Positions 1 through 9,002 of a stretch of 64,000 nucleotides of DNA are shown piece after piece. The position numbers and the translations under genes are program-made. Location: NCBI GenBank assembly GCA_030431485.1, contig JAUIIR010000006.1:1-64000 (forward strand), in the 5' to 3' direction. Source of the stretch: Alphaproteobacteria bacterium (GTDB taxonomy: Bacteria; Pseudomonadota; Alphaproteobacteria; Rhodobacterales; Rhodobacteraceae). The number at the start of each line of letters is the position of its first letter. Position 1 is the first letter of the stretch. The notes under the pieces were generated by a model. That model was given only the letters and a program-made list of their open reading frames with translations. It was not told the DNA's origin and made no database searches.

Positions 1-487
1 CTGGTCGTAAGCTTTCACCCATGCGTGCGTCCGTGGTTGCTGCGGATTTTGTTTCAACAGCCTGATTCTACAGCGCTTTCTGGCGCACGCAACCTTCCCG
101 AAATGAATTGGATGAATAAGGCGGGATCAAACATGAGAGGGCGCTTTCGTAGGTCGGAGCTCTCCTTTGCGCCATTTTCGTTTGATCTGCAAACCGGTCT
201 GGTTTTGGGGCTGAGCGGGCAGAATATGTAGAATTTCGACGCGATTGGAGGCCTGCCCTCTTCTTGACTGCAATCTCTTGAGCCTCCGCAGAGCGCGCAC
301 GGGTTGGCTGCGAAAAAAGGCGCAAACCAAGTGCGATATGACGCTCCTATTCATGGAAAACGTTTGAAAACCGGGCAAATCGCCTCAACAGGGTAGTGTA
401 ACGCGGTGTCGCAATTGACCGATCTTGACCCGCACGTTACGTGACCCAGCAGGTTTTCGACACGTGACATTCAGGAAAGAGCCCGAC
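1..487. other. Upstream region without a recognised gene
   Basis: No reading frame here looks like a known protein. The short open frames on both strands have no convincing ribosome binding site and no recognisable motif. The stretch ends in the leader of the ETF-ubiquinone oxidoreductase gene, whose ribosome binding site AGGAAAGAG lies just before base 488. Its promoter is probably here, but I could not single out a -35/-10 pair. Confidence 0.5.
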
Positions 488-2137
488 ATGAGCGAACACA
501 CGCGCGAAGCGATGGAATATGATGTGGTCATCGTTGGTGCAGGCCCCGCTGGCCTGTCCGCCGCGATCCGGTTGAAGCAGCTTGATGCCGAATTGAACGT
601 CGTGGTTCTGGAGAAAGGTTCGGAAGTGGGCGCGCATATCCTGTCCGGTGCGGTTCTCGATCCCTGCGGTCTGGATGCGTTGATCCCCGATTGGAAAGAA
701 AAAGGCGCGCCGCTCAACGTGCCGGTCAAGGAAGACAAGTTCTACATGCTTGGCGAGGCAGGCCAGATCCGCATCCCCAACTGGCCGATGCCGCCGCTGA
801 TGAACAACCACGGCAATTACATCGTGTCGATTGGCAATGTCTGCCGCTGGATGGCCGAACAGGCCGAGGAACTGGGTGTCGAGATTTTCCCTGGCATGGC
901 CTGCTCTGAACTTGTCTACGGCGACAATGGCGAAGTCAAAGGTGTGGTCGCTGGCGAATTCGGAAAGAACGCCGACGGCACTCCGGGCCCGGGCTATGAG
1001 CCTGGCATGGAGCTGCACGGCAAATACGTGTTCTTAGGTGAAGGTGTGCGCGGCAGCCTCGCCAAGGAAGTGATCGCCAAATATGACCTGTCGAAAGGCA
1101 AGGAGCCACAGAAATTCGGCCTTGGCATGAAGGAAATCTGGGAGATCGACCCGGACAAGCACCGCGAGGGCTCTGTCACCCACACCATGGGCTGGCCGTT
1201 GGGCAGCAACGCGGGCGGTGGGTCGTTCATCTACCACCTCGACAACAATCAGGTCTATGTAGGTTTCGTGGTGCATCTGAACTACGAGAATCCGCACCTC
1301 TATCCCTACATGGAGTTCCAGCGCTTCAAGCACCACCCGATGGTGGCCGAGCTGCTGAAGGGCGGCAAGCGCGTGGCTTATGGTGCGCGCGCCATCTCTG
1401 AAGGCGGATACCAGTCGATGCCCAAGATGGTGGCACCCGGTGTGGCACTGCTTGGGTGCTCCGTTGGTATGGTGAATGTGCCGCGTATCAAGGGCAACCA
1501 TAATGCGATGCTGTCGGGCAAAGCTGCGGCTGAAGCCGCCTACGCCGCCATTCAGGATGGGCGCGGATCGGACGAGTTGACCGCTTATGAGGACGAGGTG
1601 CGCACAGGTGCTATCGGTCAGGACCTGAAGAAGGTGCGCAATGTCAAACCGCTCTGGTCGAAATACGGTCTGACTGCGTCTCTGACATTGGGCGGTTTCG
1701 ACATGTGGACCAACACGCTGGGCTTTTCCCTTTTCGGGACCGTTGGGCACGGCAAGTCCGATGCTGAGGCCACTGGTGAAGCCTCCAAGTTCAAGCCGAT
1801 CGATTACCCGAAGCCGGATGGAAAACTGTCCTTTGACCGCCTGACAAACGTGTCCTTTGCGGCGACCAATCACGAAGAAAGCCAACCTGCGCATCTGAAA
1901 CTGAAGGATGCGTCGATTCCGGTATCTGTGAACCTGCCGAAATACGGTGGACCGTCGGCGCGCTACTGTCCGGCGGGTGTTTACGAATTTGTGAAGGACG
2001 AGAAAGGCGACGACAAGTTCGTCATCAATTTCCAAAACTGCGTCCACTGTAAAACCTGTGATATCAAGGACCCGAGCCAGAACATCAACTGGACGGTGCC
2101 TCAGGGTGGGGACGGACCGAACTACCCGAACATGTAA
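488..2137 (+). CDS. Electron transfer flavoprotein-ubiquinone oxidoreductase
   Basis: This 549-residue enzyme passes electrons from reduced electron transfer flavoprotein to ubiquinone at the inner membrane, so linking fatty acid, amino acid and choline-type dehydrogenases to respiration. The FAD-binding Rossmann motif GAGPAGLS is near residue 18. The C-terminal ferredoxin-like part carries the four cysteines of a 4Fe-4S cluster (RYCPAG, then CVHCKTC) in about the last 60 residues. Length and domain order match the family. The ATG at 488 follows AGGAAAGAG; an upstream TTG in frame at 425 has no such site. It may serve the demethylases at 45-51 kb as an electron outlet, which is inference. Confidence 0.96.
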   Translation: MSEHTREAMEYDVVIVGAGPAGLSAAIRLKQLDAELNVVVLEKGSEVGAHILSGAVLDPCGLDALIPDWKEKGAPLNVPVKEDKFYMLGEAGQIRIPNWPMPPLMNNHGNYIVSIGNVCRWMAEQAEELGVEIFPGMACSELVYGDNGEVKGVVAGEFGKNADGTPGPGYEPGMELHGKYVFLGEGVRGSLAKEVIAKYDLSKGKEPQKFGLGMKEIWEIDPDKHREGSVTHTMGWPLGSNAGGGSFIYHLDNNQVYVGFVVHLNYENPHLYPYMEFQRFKHHPMVAELLKGGKRVAYGARAISEGGYQSMPKMVAPGVALLGCSVGMVNVPRIKGNHNAMLSGKAAAEAAYAAIQDGRGSDELTAYEDEVRTGAIGQDLKKVRNVKPLWSKYGLTASLTLGGFDMWTNTLGFSLFGTVGHGKSDAEATGEASKFKPIDYPKPDGKLSFDRLTNVSFAATNHEESQPAHLKLKDASIPVSVNLPKYGGPSARYCPAGVYEFVKDEKGDDKFVINFQNCVHCKTCDIKDPSQNINWTVPQGGDGPNYPNM

Positions 2138-2142
2138 GTCAC

Positions 2143-2169
2143 AAAGGCCGGGCCAACGCCCGGCCTTTT
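2143..2169 (+). terminator. Intrinsic terminator after the ETF-QO gene
   Basis: An 11-bp perfect stem (2143-2153 with 2158-2168), loop CAAC, runs into TTTT. It starts six bases after the stop codon. Confidence 0.9.
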
Positions 2170-2236
2170 GCTTTGGTTGCGTGTCTCCGGGTGCCGCGTT
2201 ACGGTTCGTGAAATGGCCTCATTGAGGGAGACGGGA

Positions 2237-3961
2237 ATGGCGCAGTCCAGCATGAAACGGCTCTTGGGATCAGCAGCGCTGGCGCTCTGTCTGGTAGCAC
2301 CAGGCGGCGTTTTCGCGAACAGCCTCGCCGGGGATTACCTTGCCGGGCGACAAGCCAGCTTCGATGGCGATATTCAAGCGGCTGCCAGCTACTATGGGCG
2401 CGCCGTTATGCATGACCCGGAAAATCCGGTGATCCTTGAACGTGCGGCCCTCGCAGAGATTTCGCTCGGCGACTTGGAAAGGGCGGCGGCGCTCTCGACC
2501 AAGCTGGTCAATGACGGGCACCGCAGTCAGGTCGCGCATATGGCGCTCGTTGCCGAGCTTGCGGCGTCCGAGGATTACGAAGGCTTAATCGCGCGGGTTG
2601 AAGACGATCGCGGCGTTGGGCCTCTGGTAGACGGGTTATTGCTGGCATGGTCGCAGCTTGGCAAAGGCGACATGTCGGCAGCTCTTGTGCAGTTTGACGA
2701 GCTGTCAAATCAGCAGGGCCTGCGCAATTTTGCCATGTACCATAAGGCACTGGCCCTCGCGTCGGTTGGCGATTTTGAAAGTTCCGCAGGCATATTGGAG
2801 AACGCTGGCACGGGGGGCATGCAGCTCACGCGGCGGGGGGTCATGGCGCATGTGGAGGTGCTCAGCCAGCTTGACCGCAACGAGGATGCGTTGACGCTCA
2901 TTGATACGGCGTTCGGTGGTGATCTTGACCCCGGTCTGAGCCAGATGCGCGCTGCTCTGGACGCGGGTGAGGCCGTTCCGTTTACGCATATCCGAGGCGC
3001 GCGTGACGGGCTGGCCGAGGCGTTCTACACACTTGCAGCCGCTCTCGCGAATGAGGCCAACGACGAATTTACCCTTCTCTACACACGGGTCGCCGAATAC
3101 CTGCGCGCCGAACACGTTGATGCAATCCTCCTGACGGCCAGCCTGTTGGATGAAATGGGCCAGTCAGAGCTTGCGGTCAAAGCCTATGCAGAGGTGCCAG
3201 AAGACCACCCTGCCTATCACGCTGCCGAGTTGGGCCGCGCCGCTGCCCTGCGCGACAGTGACAAGGTGGATGCGGCGGTCGAAGTGCTGCAACGATTGGC
3301 AAAAACTCATAGTGATCAGCCGATTGTGCATTCGACACTGGGCGACACGATGCGGCAGCTTGAGCGGTACGAAGAGGCTATTGATGCCTACACGCGGGCT
3401 CTGGACCTGTTCGAGGTCGAAACGCAGCGTCAGTGGTTTCTGCATTATGCACGGGCGATCAGCTACGAGCGGCTGGATCGTTGGGACGATGCTGAAGCGG
3501 ATTTTCGCGCAGCCTTGGAGTTGAACCCGGATCAGCCGCAGGTGTTGAACTATCTTGGCTATTCGCTGGTCGAGAAACAGATCAAGCTGGACGAGGCCCT
3601 GGACATGATCGAGCGTGCGGCTGCAGCGCGACCTGACAGCGGCTACATCATCGATTCTCTGGGGTGGGTCCTCTACCGGCTGGGTCGCTATGAAGAAGCC
3701 GTTGGCCACATGGAGCGTGCGGCGGAACTGATGCCCGTCGATCCAATCGTGAATGACCATTTGGGAGATGTGTATTGGGCCGTGGGGCGCAAGACAGAAG
3801 CGCGGTTCCAGTGGCGTCGGGCGCTATCTTTTACGATCTATGGCTCGACCGCGGAAGAGGTCGATGCCGACCGTATCCGGGCCAAACTTGAGGTCGGTTT
3901 GGATCAGGTGCTTGCAGACGAAGGCGCGCCGCCGCTGCAGGTGGCGAATGACGACGGTTAA
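2237..3961 (+). CDS. Tetratricopeptide repeat protein with signal peptide
   Basis: A 574-residue protein that begins with a signal peptide (MKRLLGSAALALCL, cleavage probably after VFA near residue 31) and is otherwise almost wholly helical TPR repeats. Repeats are clearest in the C-terminal half, for example LNPDQPQVLNYLGYSLVEK and the similar blocks on either side. It is probably periplasmic or anchored to the outer membrane and acts as a scaffold; the partner is unknown. ATG 2237 follows GAGGGAGACGGGA. The gene overlaps ispE by 14 bases, so the two are translated from one message. This TPR-ispE pairing is common in the Roseobacter group as far as I recall. Confidence 0.85.
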   Translation: MAQSSMKRLLGSAALALCLVAPGGVFANSLAGDYLAGRQASFDGDIQAAASYYGRAVMHDPENPVILERAALAEISLGDLERAAALSTKLVNDGHRSQVAHMALVAELAASEDYEGLIARVEDDRGVGPLVDGLLLAWSQLGKGDMSAALVQFDELSNQQGLRNFAMYHKALALASVGDFESSAGILENAGTGGMQLTRRGVMAHVEVLSQLDRNEDALTLIDTAFGGDLDPGLSQMRAALDAGEAVPFTHIRGARDGLAEAFYTLAAALANEANDEFTLLYTRVAEYLRAEHVDAILLTASLLDEMGQSELAVKAYAEVPEDHPAYHAAELGRAAALRDSDKVDAAVEVLQRLAKTHSDQPIVHSTLGDTMRQLERYEEAIDAYTRALDLFEVETQRQWFLHYARAISYERLDRWDDAEADFRAALELNPDQPQVLNYLGYSLVEKQIKLDEALDMIERAAAARPDSGYIIDSLGWVLYRLGRYEEAVGHMERAAELMPVDPIVNDHLGDVYWAVGRKTEARFQWRRALSFTIYGSTAEEVDADRIRAKLEVGLDQVLADEGAPPLQVANDDG

Positions 3962-4850
3962 CGTCTTTGCACCCGCGAAGATCAATCTGACACTGCATGT
4001 CACCGGCCAGCGCGACGACGGCTATCATCTGCTCGACTCTCTGGTCACCTTTGCGTCTGTTGGGGATCGGTTGAGTATCGTTTCCGGCAATGCCCTGTCT
4101 TTGACGGTTGAAGGCCCGGAAGCAGCGGGTGTTCCTGCGGATTTCGATAATCTGGCTTTGCGCGCGGCATCGCTGATCCAAGAAGACGGTGCGGCGTTGG
4201 TATTGGAAAAACACCTGCCTGCCGCCTCTGGTATTGGTGGTGGATCTGCGGATGCAGCAGCGGCTTGGCGGGGGATGATATGTCTGAACGATAAGGCGTT
4301 TGACACGTTTGCCCAAGCGTCGGATGCACATTTCAAGACGCATTTGGAGGCCCTGACCCGACTGGGTGCCGACGTCCCGATGTGCATTGCTTGCAAACCG
4401 ATGCGCGCGCGCGGAGTCGGAGATTTGCTTGAGGTCGTGCCGCTTCCGACGCTTTATGCCGTGCTGGTCAATCCAAGGCTGCCGGTGTCGACGCCATCTG
4501 TCTTCAAGGCGCTAAGCTCCAAGACCAATCCACCGATGCCTGATCGCCTTCCTGCGTTTGCTGATGCCGCTGCGCTGATCGACTGGCTTGGAGGCATGCG
4601 AAACGATCTGGAGCCAGCCGCATTGGCTGTTCAGCCCGCGATTGCCGATGTGCTTGATGTCCTTGCGGACCAGAAAGGATGTGGTCTGGCGCGGATGTCG
4701 GGTTCAGGGGCTACGTGTTTTGGGGTGTTCGACACCGAAGCCTCAGCAAAAGACGCCGCGCGCAAATTGTATCACGCGCATCCCGATTGGTGGGTTGCCG
4801 GATGCGTTCTGGGAGACCAGTTCAACGCAGCGCTGCCCAAAATCAGTTGA
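3948..4850 (+). CDS. ispE: 4-diphosphocytidyl-2-C-methyl-D-erythritol kinase
   Basis: IspE phosphorylates CDP-methylerythritol, the fourth step of the non-mevalonate isoprenoid pathway in the cytosol. The 300-residue protein shows the GHMP kinase signature: the N-terminal APAKINLTL motif (lysine at about residue 9), the ATP-binding loop PAASGIGGGSADAAA near residue 90, and a late glycine-rich motif MSGSGATCFG near 250. Its start lies inside the end of the TPR gene (14-base overlap), and its end overlaps the stop of the convergent prenyl synthase gene by eight bases. The neighbouring prenyl synthase uses the product of this pathway. Confidence 0.95.
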   Translation: MTTVNVFAPAKINLTLHVTGQRDDGYHLLDSLVTFASVGDRLSIVSGNALSLTVEGPEAAGVPADFDNLALRAASLIQEDGAALVLEKHLPAASGIGGGSADAAAAWRGMICLNDKAFDTFAQASDAHFKTHLEALTRLGADVPMCIACKPMRARGVGDLLEVVPLPTLYAVLVNPRLPVSTPSVFKALSSKTNPPMPDRLPAFADAAALIDWLGGMRNDLEPAALAVQPAIADVLDVLADQKGCGLARMSGSGATCFGVFDTEASAKDAARKLYHAHPDWWVAGCVLGDQFNAALPKIS

Positions 4851-5841
4851 CCCGGGCCACCACGTAATCGGCCAGCTCGTCGAGCATGTCGCGGATTGGA
4901 TGCACTGGCAATGTGGCGAGTGCAGCGCGCGCCTTGGCAACCCAGTCGTTCGCTTCTGCACGGGTTGCCTCAAGCGTTCCATGCTTGTTCAAGAGAGCAA
5001 TCGCGTGCTCAAGATCGCCCTCTTCCTGACGGCCCTTTTCAATCGTCCGCTTCCAGAACATGCGCTCTTCGTCATCACCCAGCGCGACCGCTTTGATCAC
5101 AGGCAGCGTCAGCTTTCGCTCGCGGAAATCGTCGCCCACGTTCTTGCCGGTGGCGTCCGAGCCCCAATAATCCAGCAGGTCATCCACGATCTGGAACGCG
5201 ATGCCCAAAGCGTCGCCATAGTCGAACAGGGCTTGCACTTGCGGCTCGTCCATCTCGGCGATCACGCCGCCCACTTCGGTTGCGGCGGAAAACAGGGCTG
5301 CCGTCTTGCCGCGCACCACTTGCAGATAGATCTCTTCGGTCGTGCGCAGGTCTTGCGCTGCCGTCATTTGCAAGACCTCGCCTTCCGCAATCGTCGCCGC
5401 CGCATCAGACAGGATGCGCAACACGCGGATGTTGTTGGTCTCGGTCATCAACTGGAATGAGCGCGCGAACAGGTAGTCGCCGACCAGAACACTGGACTTG
5501 TTGTCCCACAGCAGGTTCGCCGTCGGCCGACCGCGCCGCTTTTCGCTCTCGTCCACCACGTCGTCATGCAGAAGCGTCGCGGTATGGATGAACTCTACTG
5601 TCGCCGCCAGCTTCACATGGTTATCGCCCTGGTAGCCACACATCCGAGCCGCCGCCAAAGTCAGCATCGGGCGCAACCTCTTGCCCCCGGCCTCAACCAG
5701 ATGCGCGGTCACTTCCGGGATACGTGGCGCATGTTCCGATGCCATGCGTGCCCGGATCAATGCGTTGACCTCTGCCATGTCACCTGACAGCGCTTCTGCC
5801 AGCCGATCATGCGGTTTCTGACTTGGTTTATCCAACATCAT
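4843..5841 (-). CDS. ispB: Polyprenyl (octaprenyl-type) diphosphate synthase
   Basis: A trans-prenyl chain-elongating enzyme that builds the quinone side chain from farnesyl or geranylgeranyl diphosphate and isopentenyl diphosphate. The first aspartate-rich motif DDVVDESEKRRG and the second DDLLDYWG are both present, as is the GGKRLRP substrate-binding motif. Several ATG codons crowd the start; the ATG at 5841 is chosen because AAGGA lies six bases before it, while ATG 5847 touches that site. The side chain it makes would be the substrate of UbiA, encoded at 60.6 kb. Exact chain length (eight or ten units) cannot be read from the sequence. Confidence 0.92.
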   Translation of the reverse strand: MMLDKPSQKPHDRLAEALSGDMAEVNALIRARMASEHAPRIPEVTAHLVEAGGKRLRPMLTLAAARMCGYQGDNHVKLAATVEFIHTATLLHDDVVDESEKRRGRPTANLLWDNKSSVLVGDYLFARSFQLMTETNNIRVLRILSDAAATIAEGEVLQMTAAQDLRTTEEIYLQVVRGKTAALFSAATEVGGVIAEMDEPQVQALFDYGDALGIAFQIVDDLLDYWGSDATGKNVGDDFRERKLTLPVIKAVALGDDEERMFWKRTIEKGRQEEGDLEHAIALLNKHGTLEATRAEANDWVAKARAALATLPVHPIRDMLDELADYVVARVN

Positions 5842-5897
5842 CACCATTCCTTCAGGAAGGCTCGACAAAGCGGGCCCGGTGTTCCTACATCTTGGTC

Positions 5898-6113
5898 ATG
5901 GAAGAGCTTTTGCGCACCAATGACATCACACTGATACCGCTCGCCCGAGCCGTGCTTGAGGACGAGGGTATAGACAGCTTTGAATTGGACGTAAACATGA
6001 GCGTCCTCGAAGGGTCCATCGGCATCTTGCCGCGCCGCCTGATGGTCCGCAGCGACGAAATTGACGACGCAAAACGTGTCTTGCGCGAATACGGTGTCAA
6101 GTTTGAGGACTGA
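5898..6113 (+). CDS. DUF2007-family small protein
   Basis: A 71-residue protein starting MEELLRTNDI with the pattern of the DUF2007 (putative signal transducing protein) family: a short beta-alpha-beta fold with acidic residues and LPRRLMVRSDEIDDAKRVL near the C-terminus. Function is not established for the family. It is transcribed divergently from the prenyl synthase gene (about 56 bases apart) and its end overlaps the start of the methyltransferase gene, so the two are likely co-translated. Confidence 0.85.
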   Translation: MEELLRTNDITLIPLARAVLEDEGIDSFELDVNMSVLEGSIGILPRRLMVRSDEIDDAKRVLREYGVKFED

Positions 6114-6909
6114 TCCGTTTGCGCCAAAGGAACTGACCCGCGATGATTTTCTGGGCGGGGCTGTTCAGCTGTGGCAGCCTAGAGACGGGTATCGCGCGGG
6201 TGTCGATCCGGTGCTTCTGGCCGCGTCCATCCCGGCGCGGGCTGGTGACACCGTGTTGGAACTGGGCTGCGGAGGAGGTGCGGCACTCGCCTGTCTCGCG
6301 CGGCGTGTGCCGGGTATCACGTGTACAGGTGTCGAGATGCAGCCCGCCTACGCCGCACTGGCGCAGCGCAATCTGGATGACAATGGCTTGGACGGAGCTG
6401 TGCATTGCGCTGATTTGGCGGATCTGCCCGCCGACGTGAAATCCCAACGTTTTGACCATGTCATCGCCAACCCGCCCTATTTCGAGGATTTCCGCGCGGT
6501 CGCTGCCCGGTCTCAGGAACGGGCTGTGTCCCGGTCCGGGGCACTGCCGCTTGAGAAATGGGTAAGCGTTGCGTCCAGGCGGCTGAAGCCCGGCGGCGTA
6601 GCCACGTTCATTCAGCGTGCGGATCGGTTGCCCGAATTGATGAGTGCGTTCTTCGCGTGCCTCGGCGCGCTTGAGCTTTGGCCGATCCATCCCCGAAGCA
6701 CCCGTCCGGCCCGGCTTGTTCTGCTGCGCGGTCGAAAAGAGCGCCGCGCGGCATTTGTGGCGCACCCGCCGCTCGTGCTGCACCGCGGCGAAAGCCATGA
6801 AAGGGATGCCGATTCGTATACTGATCTGGTATCGAAAGTTTTGCGGACAGCGCAGGCCCTGCCCTTTCCAGTTGAAAACAGCCGTATGACGCGCCGCAGC
6901 CAGCTATAA
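6094..6909 (+). CDS. N6-adenine methyltransferase, tRNA1(Val) A37 type
   Basis: A class I SAM-dependent methyltransferase of about 271 residues. Motif I ELGCGGGAALACL and the N6-adenine catalytic motif NPPY are plain, as in the TrmN6/YfiC enzymes that methylate A37 of tRNA1(Val). The opening FLGGAVQLWQPRDGYRAGVDPVLL is the usual start of the catalytic domain in this family. There is no ATG at the front: candidate starts are TTG 6061, GTG 6094 and TTG 6103, all overlapping the DUF2007 gene. I chose GTG 6094 as the closest to the domain with a conventional start; the true start is unsure. Confidence 0.85.
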   Translation: MSSLRTDPFAPKELTRDDFLGGAVQLWQPRDGYRAGVDPVLLAASIPARAGDTVLELGCGGGAALACLARRVPGITCTGVEMQPAYAALAQRNLDDNGLDGAVHCADLADLPADVKSQRFDHVIANPPYFEDFRAVAARSQERAVSRSGALPLEKWVSVASRRLKPGGVATFIQRADRLPELMSAFFACLGALELWPIHPRSTRPARLVLLRGRKERRAAFVAHPPLVLHRGESHERDADSYTDLVSKVLRTAQALPFPVENSRMTRRSQL

Positions 6910-6990
6910 TTTACCTATGATGCGGGTGCAGCGTGACAGAATTGTAAAACTGTGATCGACTGAAGATCCAATCAGTCACAGGAGGACTTC

Positions 6991-7152
6991 ATGAGCTTGA
7001 CTTCACATCTTCAGGAACTGAAGCGGAAGCACCAAACCCTGTCTGAAGAGGTCGAACAGGCCCAACGCGCACCAGGCACAGATGACCTGATGATCGCGTC
7101 GCTGAAAAAGCAGAAACTCCGACTAAAAGAAGAGATTGAGCGTCTCTCATAA
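6991..7152 (+). CDS. DUF465 (YdcH-like) small coiled-coil protein
   Basis: A 53-residue protein, MSLTSHLQELKRKHQTL to the end EEIERLS, that forms two charged helices with the pattern of the DUF465/YdcH family. The motif DLMIASLKKQKLRLKEEI in the second helix is typical. A strong ribosome binding site, CAGGAGGACTTC, stands before ATG 6991 and an intrinsic terminator follows at once, so it is a stand-alone gene. Function of the family is unknown. It was too short for an ordinary open-frame listing. Confidence 0.9.
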   Translation: MSLTSHLQELKRKHQTLSEEVEQAQRAPGTDDLMIASLKKQKLRLKEEIERLS

Positions 7153-7160
7153 GAAGATTG

Positions 7161-7185
7161 GCCCGGGTCTCCCCCCGGGCTTTTT
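7161..7185 (+). terminator. Intrinsic terminator after DUF465
   Basis: Perfect 7-bp GC stem (GCCCGGG at 7161-7167, CCCGGGC at 7174-7180) followed by five T residues. The stop codon of the convergent LysR gene lies at its edge (7185-7187). Confidence 0.92.
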
Positions 7186-8123
7186 CATATCTGATCCACA
7201 GGAACCAACCGCTTCTCCGGCAGCTGTGACAGCAAAGCTCGAACCTTTTCATCCAGCCAATCCGAGAAGGCCGCGACCTGCGGTCTCTTTTCGTGCCCCA
7301 CCGGACAGACAAAGCGAAACTGTGCGTCGGTCGATAGCGCAATGTCGAACGGTGCCACCAACTGTCCGTCTTTCAGGGCGCCTGCCGCCAGCGTGCTTCG
7401 CGCCATGACCACGCCCCCCCCTGCCAGTGCCGCATCGATCGCGTGATCGGCATGGCTGAAATGCGATCCGGTCAGTTTCGGCCCGGTGATGCCATTGGCT
7501 CGGAACCATTGCGCCCAGTCGGCGCGGGGTCGCAGGAAATCGACGCTGTCATCAAAGATCAGCGATGCACTCAGCAGCTTTTCGGGCGTGGTATACACCT
7601 CGGCCAGCGCGGGCGTCATCATCGGTGCAAACCAGTCTCGCATCAGAACGCGCGAATACAGCCCTTTATCCGGGCCATAGCCAAACCTGACAGCGGCATC
7701 CACGTCATCGCGCACAAAATCGACCAGCCGAAGGCTTGCCGAAAACCGAAGGTCGATATCCGGGTGCGCCTGCGCAAATTCAAACAAGCGCGGGGCCAAC
7801 ACCTTGGCGGTAAAGGCGGGGCCGGCTGTTACCGTGAGGATATTCGACTGCGCCTGCCGCCGCGCGGATCGCCACGATGTAAGGATCAGGTCGAACCCCT
7901 CTTGGACGCCCGATTGCAGCGCCACGCCTTCGGGCGTGAGCTCGACCGCGCGGTTGAGGCGGCGGAACACGGGCGCGCCCAGATGTTCTTCAAGTGACTT
8001 GATCTGGAAGGACAGTGCGGCGGGTGTGACGTGCAGTTCGGCAGCCGCCTGCGCAAAGGACATATGGCGCGCGGCTGCTTCGAAGGCGCGCAATGCGGTC
8101 AGAGGAGGAAGTCGGTCGCTCAT
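7185..8123 (-). CDS. LysR-family transcriptional regulator, GcvA type
   Basis: A 312-residue LysR regulator. The winged helix-turn-helix spans about residues 5-65 (LTALRAFEAAARHMSFAQAA, then LHVTPAALSFQIKSLEEHLG) and a periplasmic-binding-protein-like effector domain follows. The N-terminus LPPLTALRAFEAAARH is the pattern of the GcvA subgroup, which includes the glycine cleavage activator and many beta-lactamase-type regulators. ATG 8123 is chosen because the helix-turn-helix begins a few residues later. It is divergent from a 34-codon ORF; the spacer of 110 bases should hold its binding sites. The true effector and targets are not visible. Confidence 0.9.
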   Translation of the reverse strand: MSDRLPPLTALRAFEAAARHMSFAQAAAELHVTPAALSFQIKSLEEHLGAPVFRRLNRAVELTPEGVALQSGVQEGFDLILTSWRSARRQAQSNILTVTAGPAFTAKVLAPRLFEFAQAHPDIDLRFSASLRLVDFVRDDVDAAVRFGYGPDKGLYSRVLMRDWFAPMMTPALAEVYTTPEKLLSASLIFDDSVDFLRPRADWAQWFRANGITGPKLTGSHFSHADHAIDAALAGGGVVMARSTLAAGALKDGQLVAPFDIALSTDAQFRFVCPVGHEKRPQVAAFSDWLDEKVRALLSQLPEKRLVPVDQI

Positions 8124-8233
8124 CTTCACATAAGTAAAACTTAACTGAGGTGGTGAAAAGTCTCGTTTGTTCGAAAGGCTTTCAAGGCGCATATAAGGAT
8201 CAGTTAAATTTTGCAAAAGCGAGAATCAGGAAA

Positions 8234-8338
8234 ATGATCGAATATGCTAAAGACGCCCGTCACCGTGATGCCATCCGCGCAGCACATGAAGCCCGTGGCG
8301 ACATGGTGCGCAGCCTTTTGAAGGCCTTGTTCCGCTGA
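8234..8338 (+). CDS. Possible 34-residue basic helical protein
   Basis: Starting at ATG 8234, after the ribosome binding site TCAGGAAA, a 34-codon frame reads MIEYAKDARHRDAIRAAHEA and ends VRSLLKALFR. It is rich in Ala, Arg and Lys and would form an amphipathic helix. A strong terminator lies 28 bases after the stop, which supports a real transcript. I recall similar very short proteins beside LysR genes in Rhodobacterales but cannot name a family. It is divergent from the LysR gene and may be its target. It could also be a leader of a small RNA. Confidence 0.55.
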   Translation: MIEYAKDARHRDAIRAAHEARGDMVRSLLKALFR

Positions 8339-8366
8339 TGGTCAAAAAGCTGAAGCTGGAAAACAG

Positions 8367-8402
8367 AACGCCCCCGCACCATGATTGGCCGGGGGCGTTT
8401 TT
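8367..8402 (+). terminator. Intrinsic terminator after the 34-residue ORF
   Basis: A 10-bp perfect stem (AACGCCCCCG at 8367-8376, CGGGGGCGTT at 8390-8399) with a 13-base loop runs into five T residues (8398-8402). It separates this transcript from the convergent hydrolase gene. Confidence 0.9.
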
Positions 8403-8405
8403 CGT

Positions 8406-9002
8406 TCAGAGCATATTGGCCTGTATGGCGGCCAGTTCGGATTGCACCAATTCATGCCCGCCGGGGTGCCAATGCTCGATCACATCGGCATCTTGCGCAC
8501 GCAGGTAATCGGTCAGGGATCGGGTCAAAGGTGCCGGGCAGATCGGATCGCGTTCACCTGCCGTGATCAGCCAGCGTGTTGCCGCCAGGCCGGTCTGCGG
8601 GGCCGGGGTCCACGGAATCAGCGGGTGCATTGCGATCACATCGGTGAACAGGTCAGGATCTTCGAACGCCACCGCCGCCGCGATGTTCGCGCCATTTGAA
8701 TATCCAAGCGCGATCACCCGCGTCGCGCCCGTTTCGGCGATCTTGGACCGGACGAATCCCGCCATGGCCGAACGCCGCTTGGCCAGATCGTCCATGTCAT
8801 AGACACCTTCGCCCGTACGTCGGAAATAGCGGTTCATCCCGTGTTCCGACTCGTCACCGCGTGGGGATACGACATGTGCCCCCGGCCAAAGCTGTTCCGC
8901 CAACCCGTGAAACTGGGTTTCGTCCCCACCTGTGCCATGGAAGGTGAACACCAAGGGCGCGCCGGACGTGCCCTTGGTTTGGCGTGTGATGTAATCAGTC
9001 AA
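8406..9002 (-). CDS. Alpha/beta hydrolase, phospholipase/carboxylesterase (MhqD-like)
   Basis: A 198-residue cytosolic hydrolase. The oxyanion-hole region VFTFHGTGGDE, the nucleophile elbow GYSNGAN (Ser about 102), the acid in GERDPICP and the histidine in PGGHEL make a complete catalytic triad. It belongs to the phospholipase/carboxylesterase family and resembles B. subtilis MhqD. Its gene starts eight bases inside the end of the upstream ring-cleaving dioxygenase gene, so the pair is translationally coupled. The same pairing (MhqO with MhqD) in Bacillus answers quinone stress; a similar role here is inferred from context only. Confidence 0.88.
   Translation of the reverse strand: MTDYITRQTKGTSGAPLVFTFHGTGGDETQFHGLAEQLWPGAHVVSPRGDESEHGMNRYFRRTGEGVYDMDDLAKRRSAMAGFVRSKIAETGATRVIALGYSNGANIAAAVAFEDPDLFTDVIAMHPLIPWTPAPQTGLAATRWLITAGERDPICPAPLTRSLTDYLRAQDADVIEHWHPGGHELVQSELAAIQANML

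Noticed and set aside
1034-2047. Long minus-strand open frame over the ETF-QO gene (337 codons)
   Set aside because: It is the complement of a strongly supported gene with high third-position GC; rich in His and Arg and without motifs.
5081-5490. Repeated GC motifs inside the polyprenyl synthase gene considered as a repeat array
   Set aside because: They follow codon periodicity and encode conserved enzyme motifs; no repeat unit or spacer pattern exists, and no CRISPR array is present in the window.
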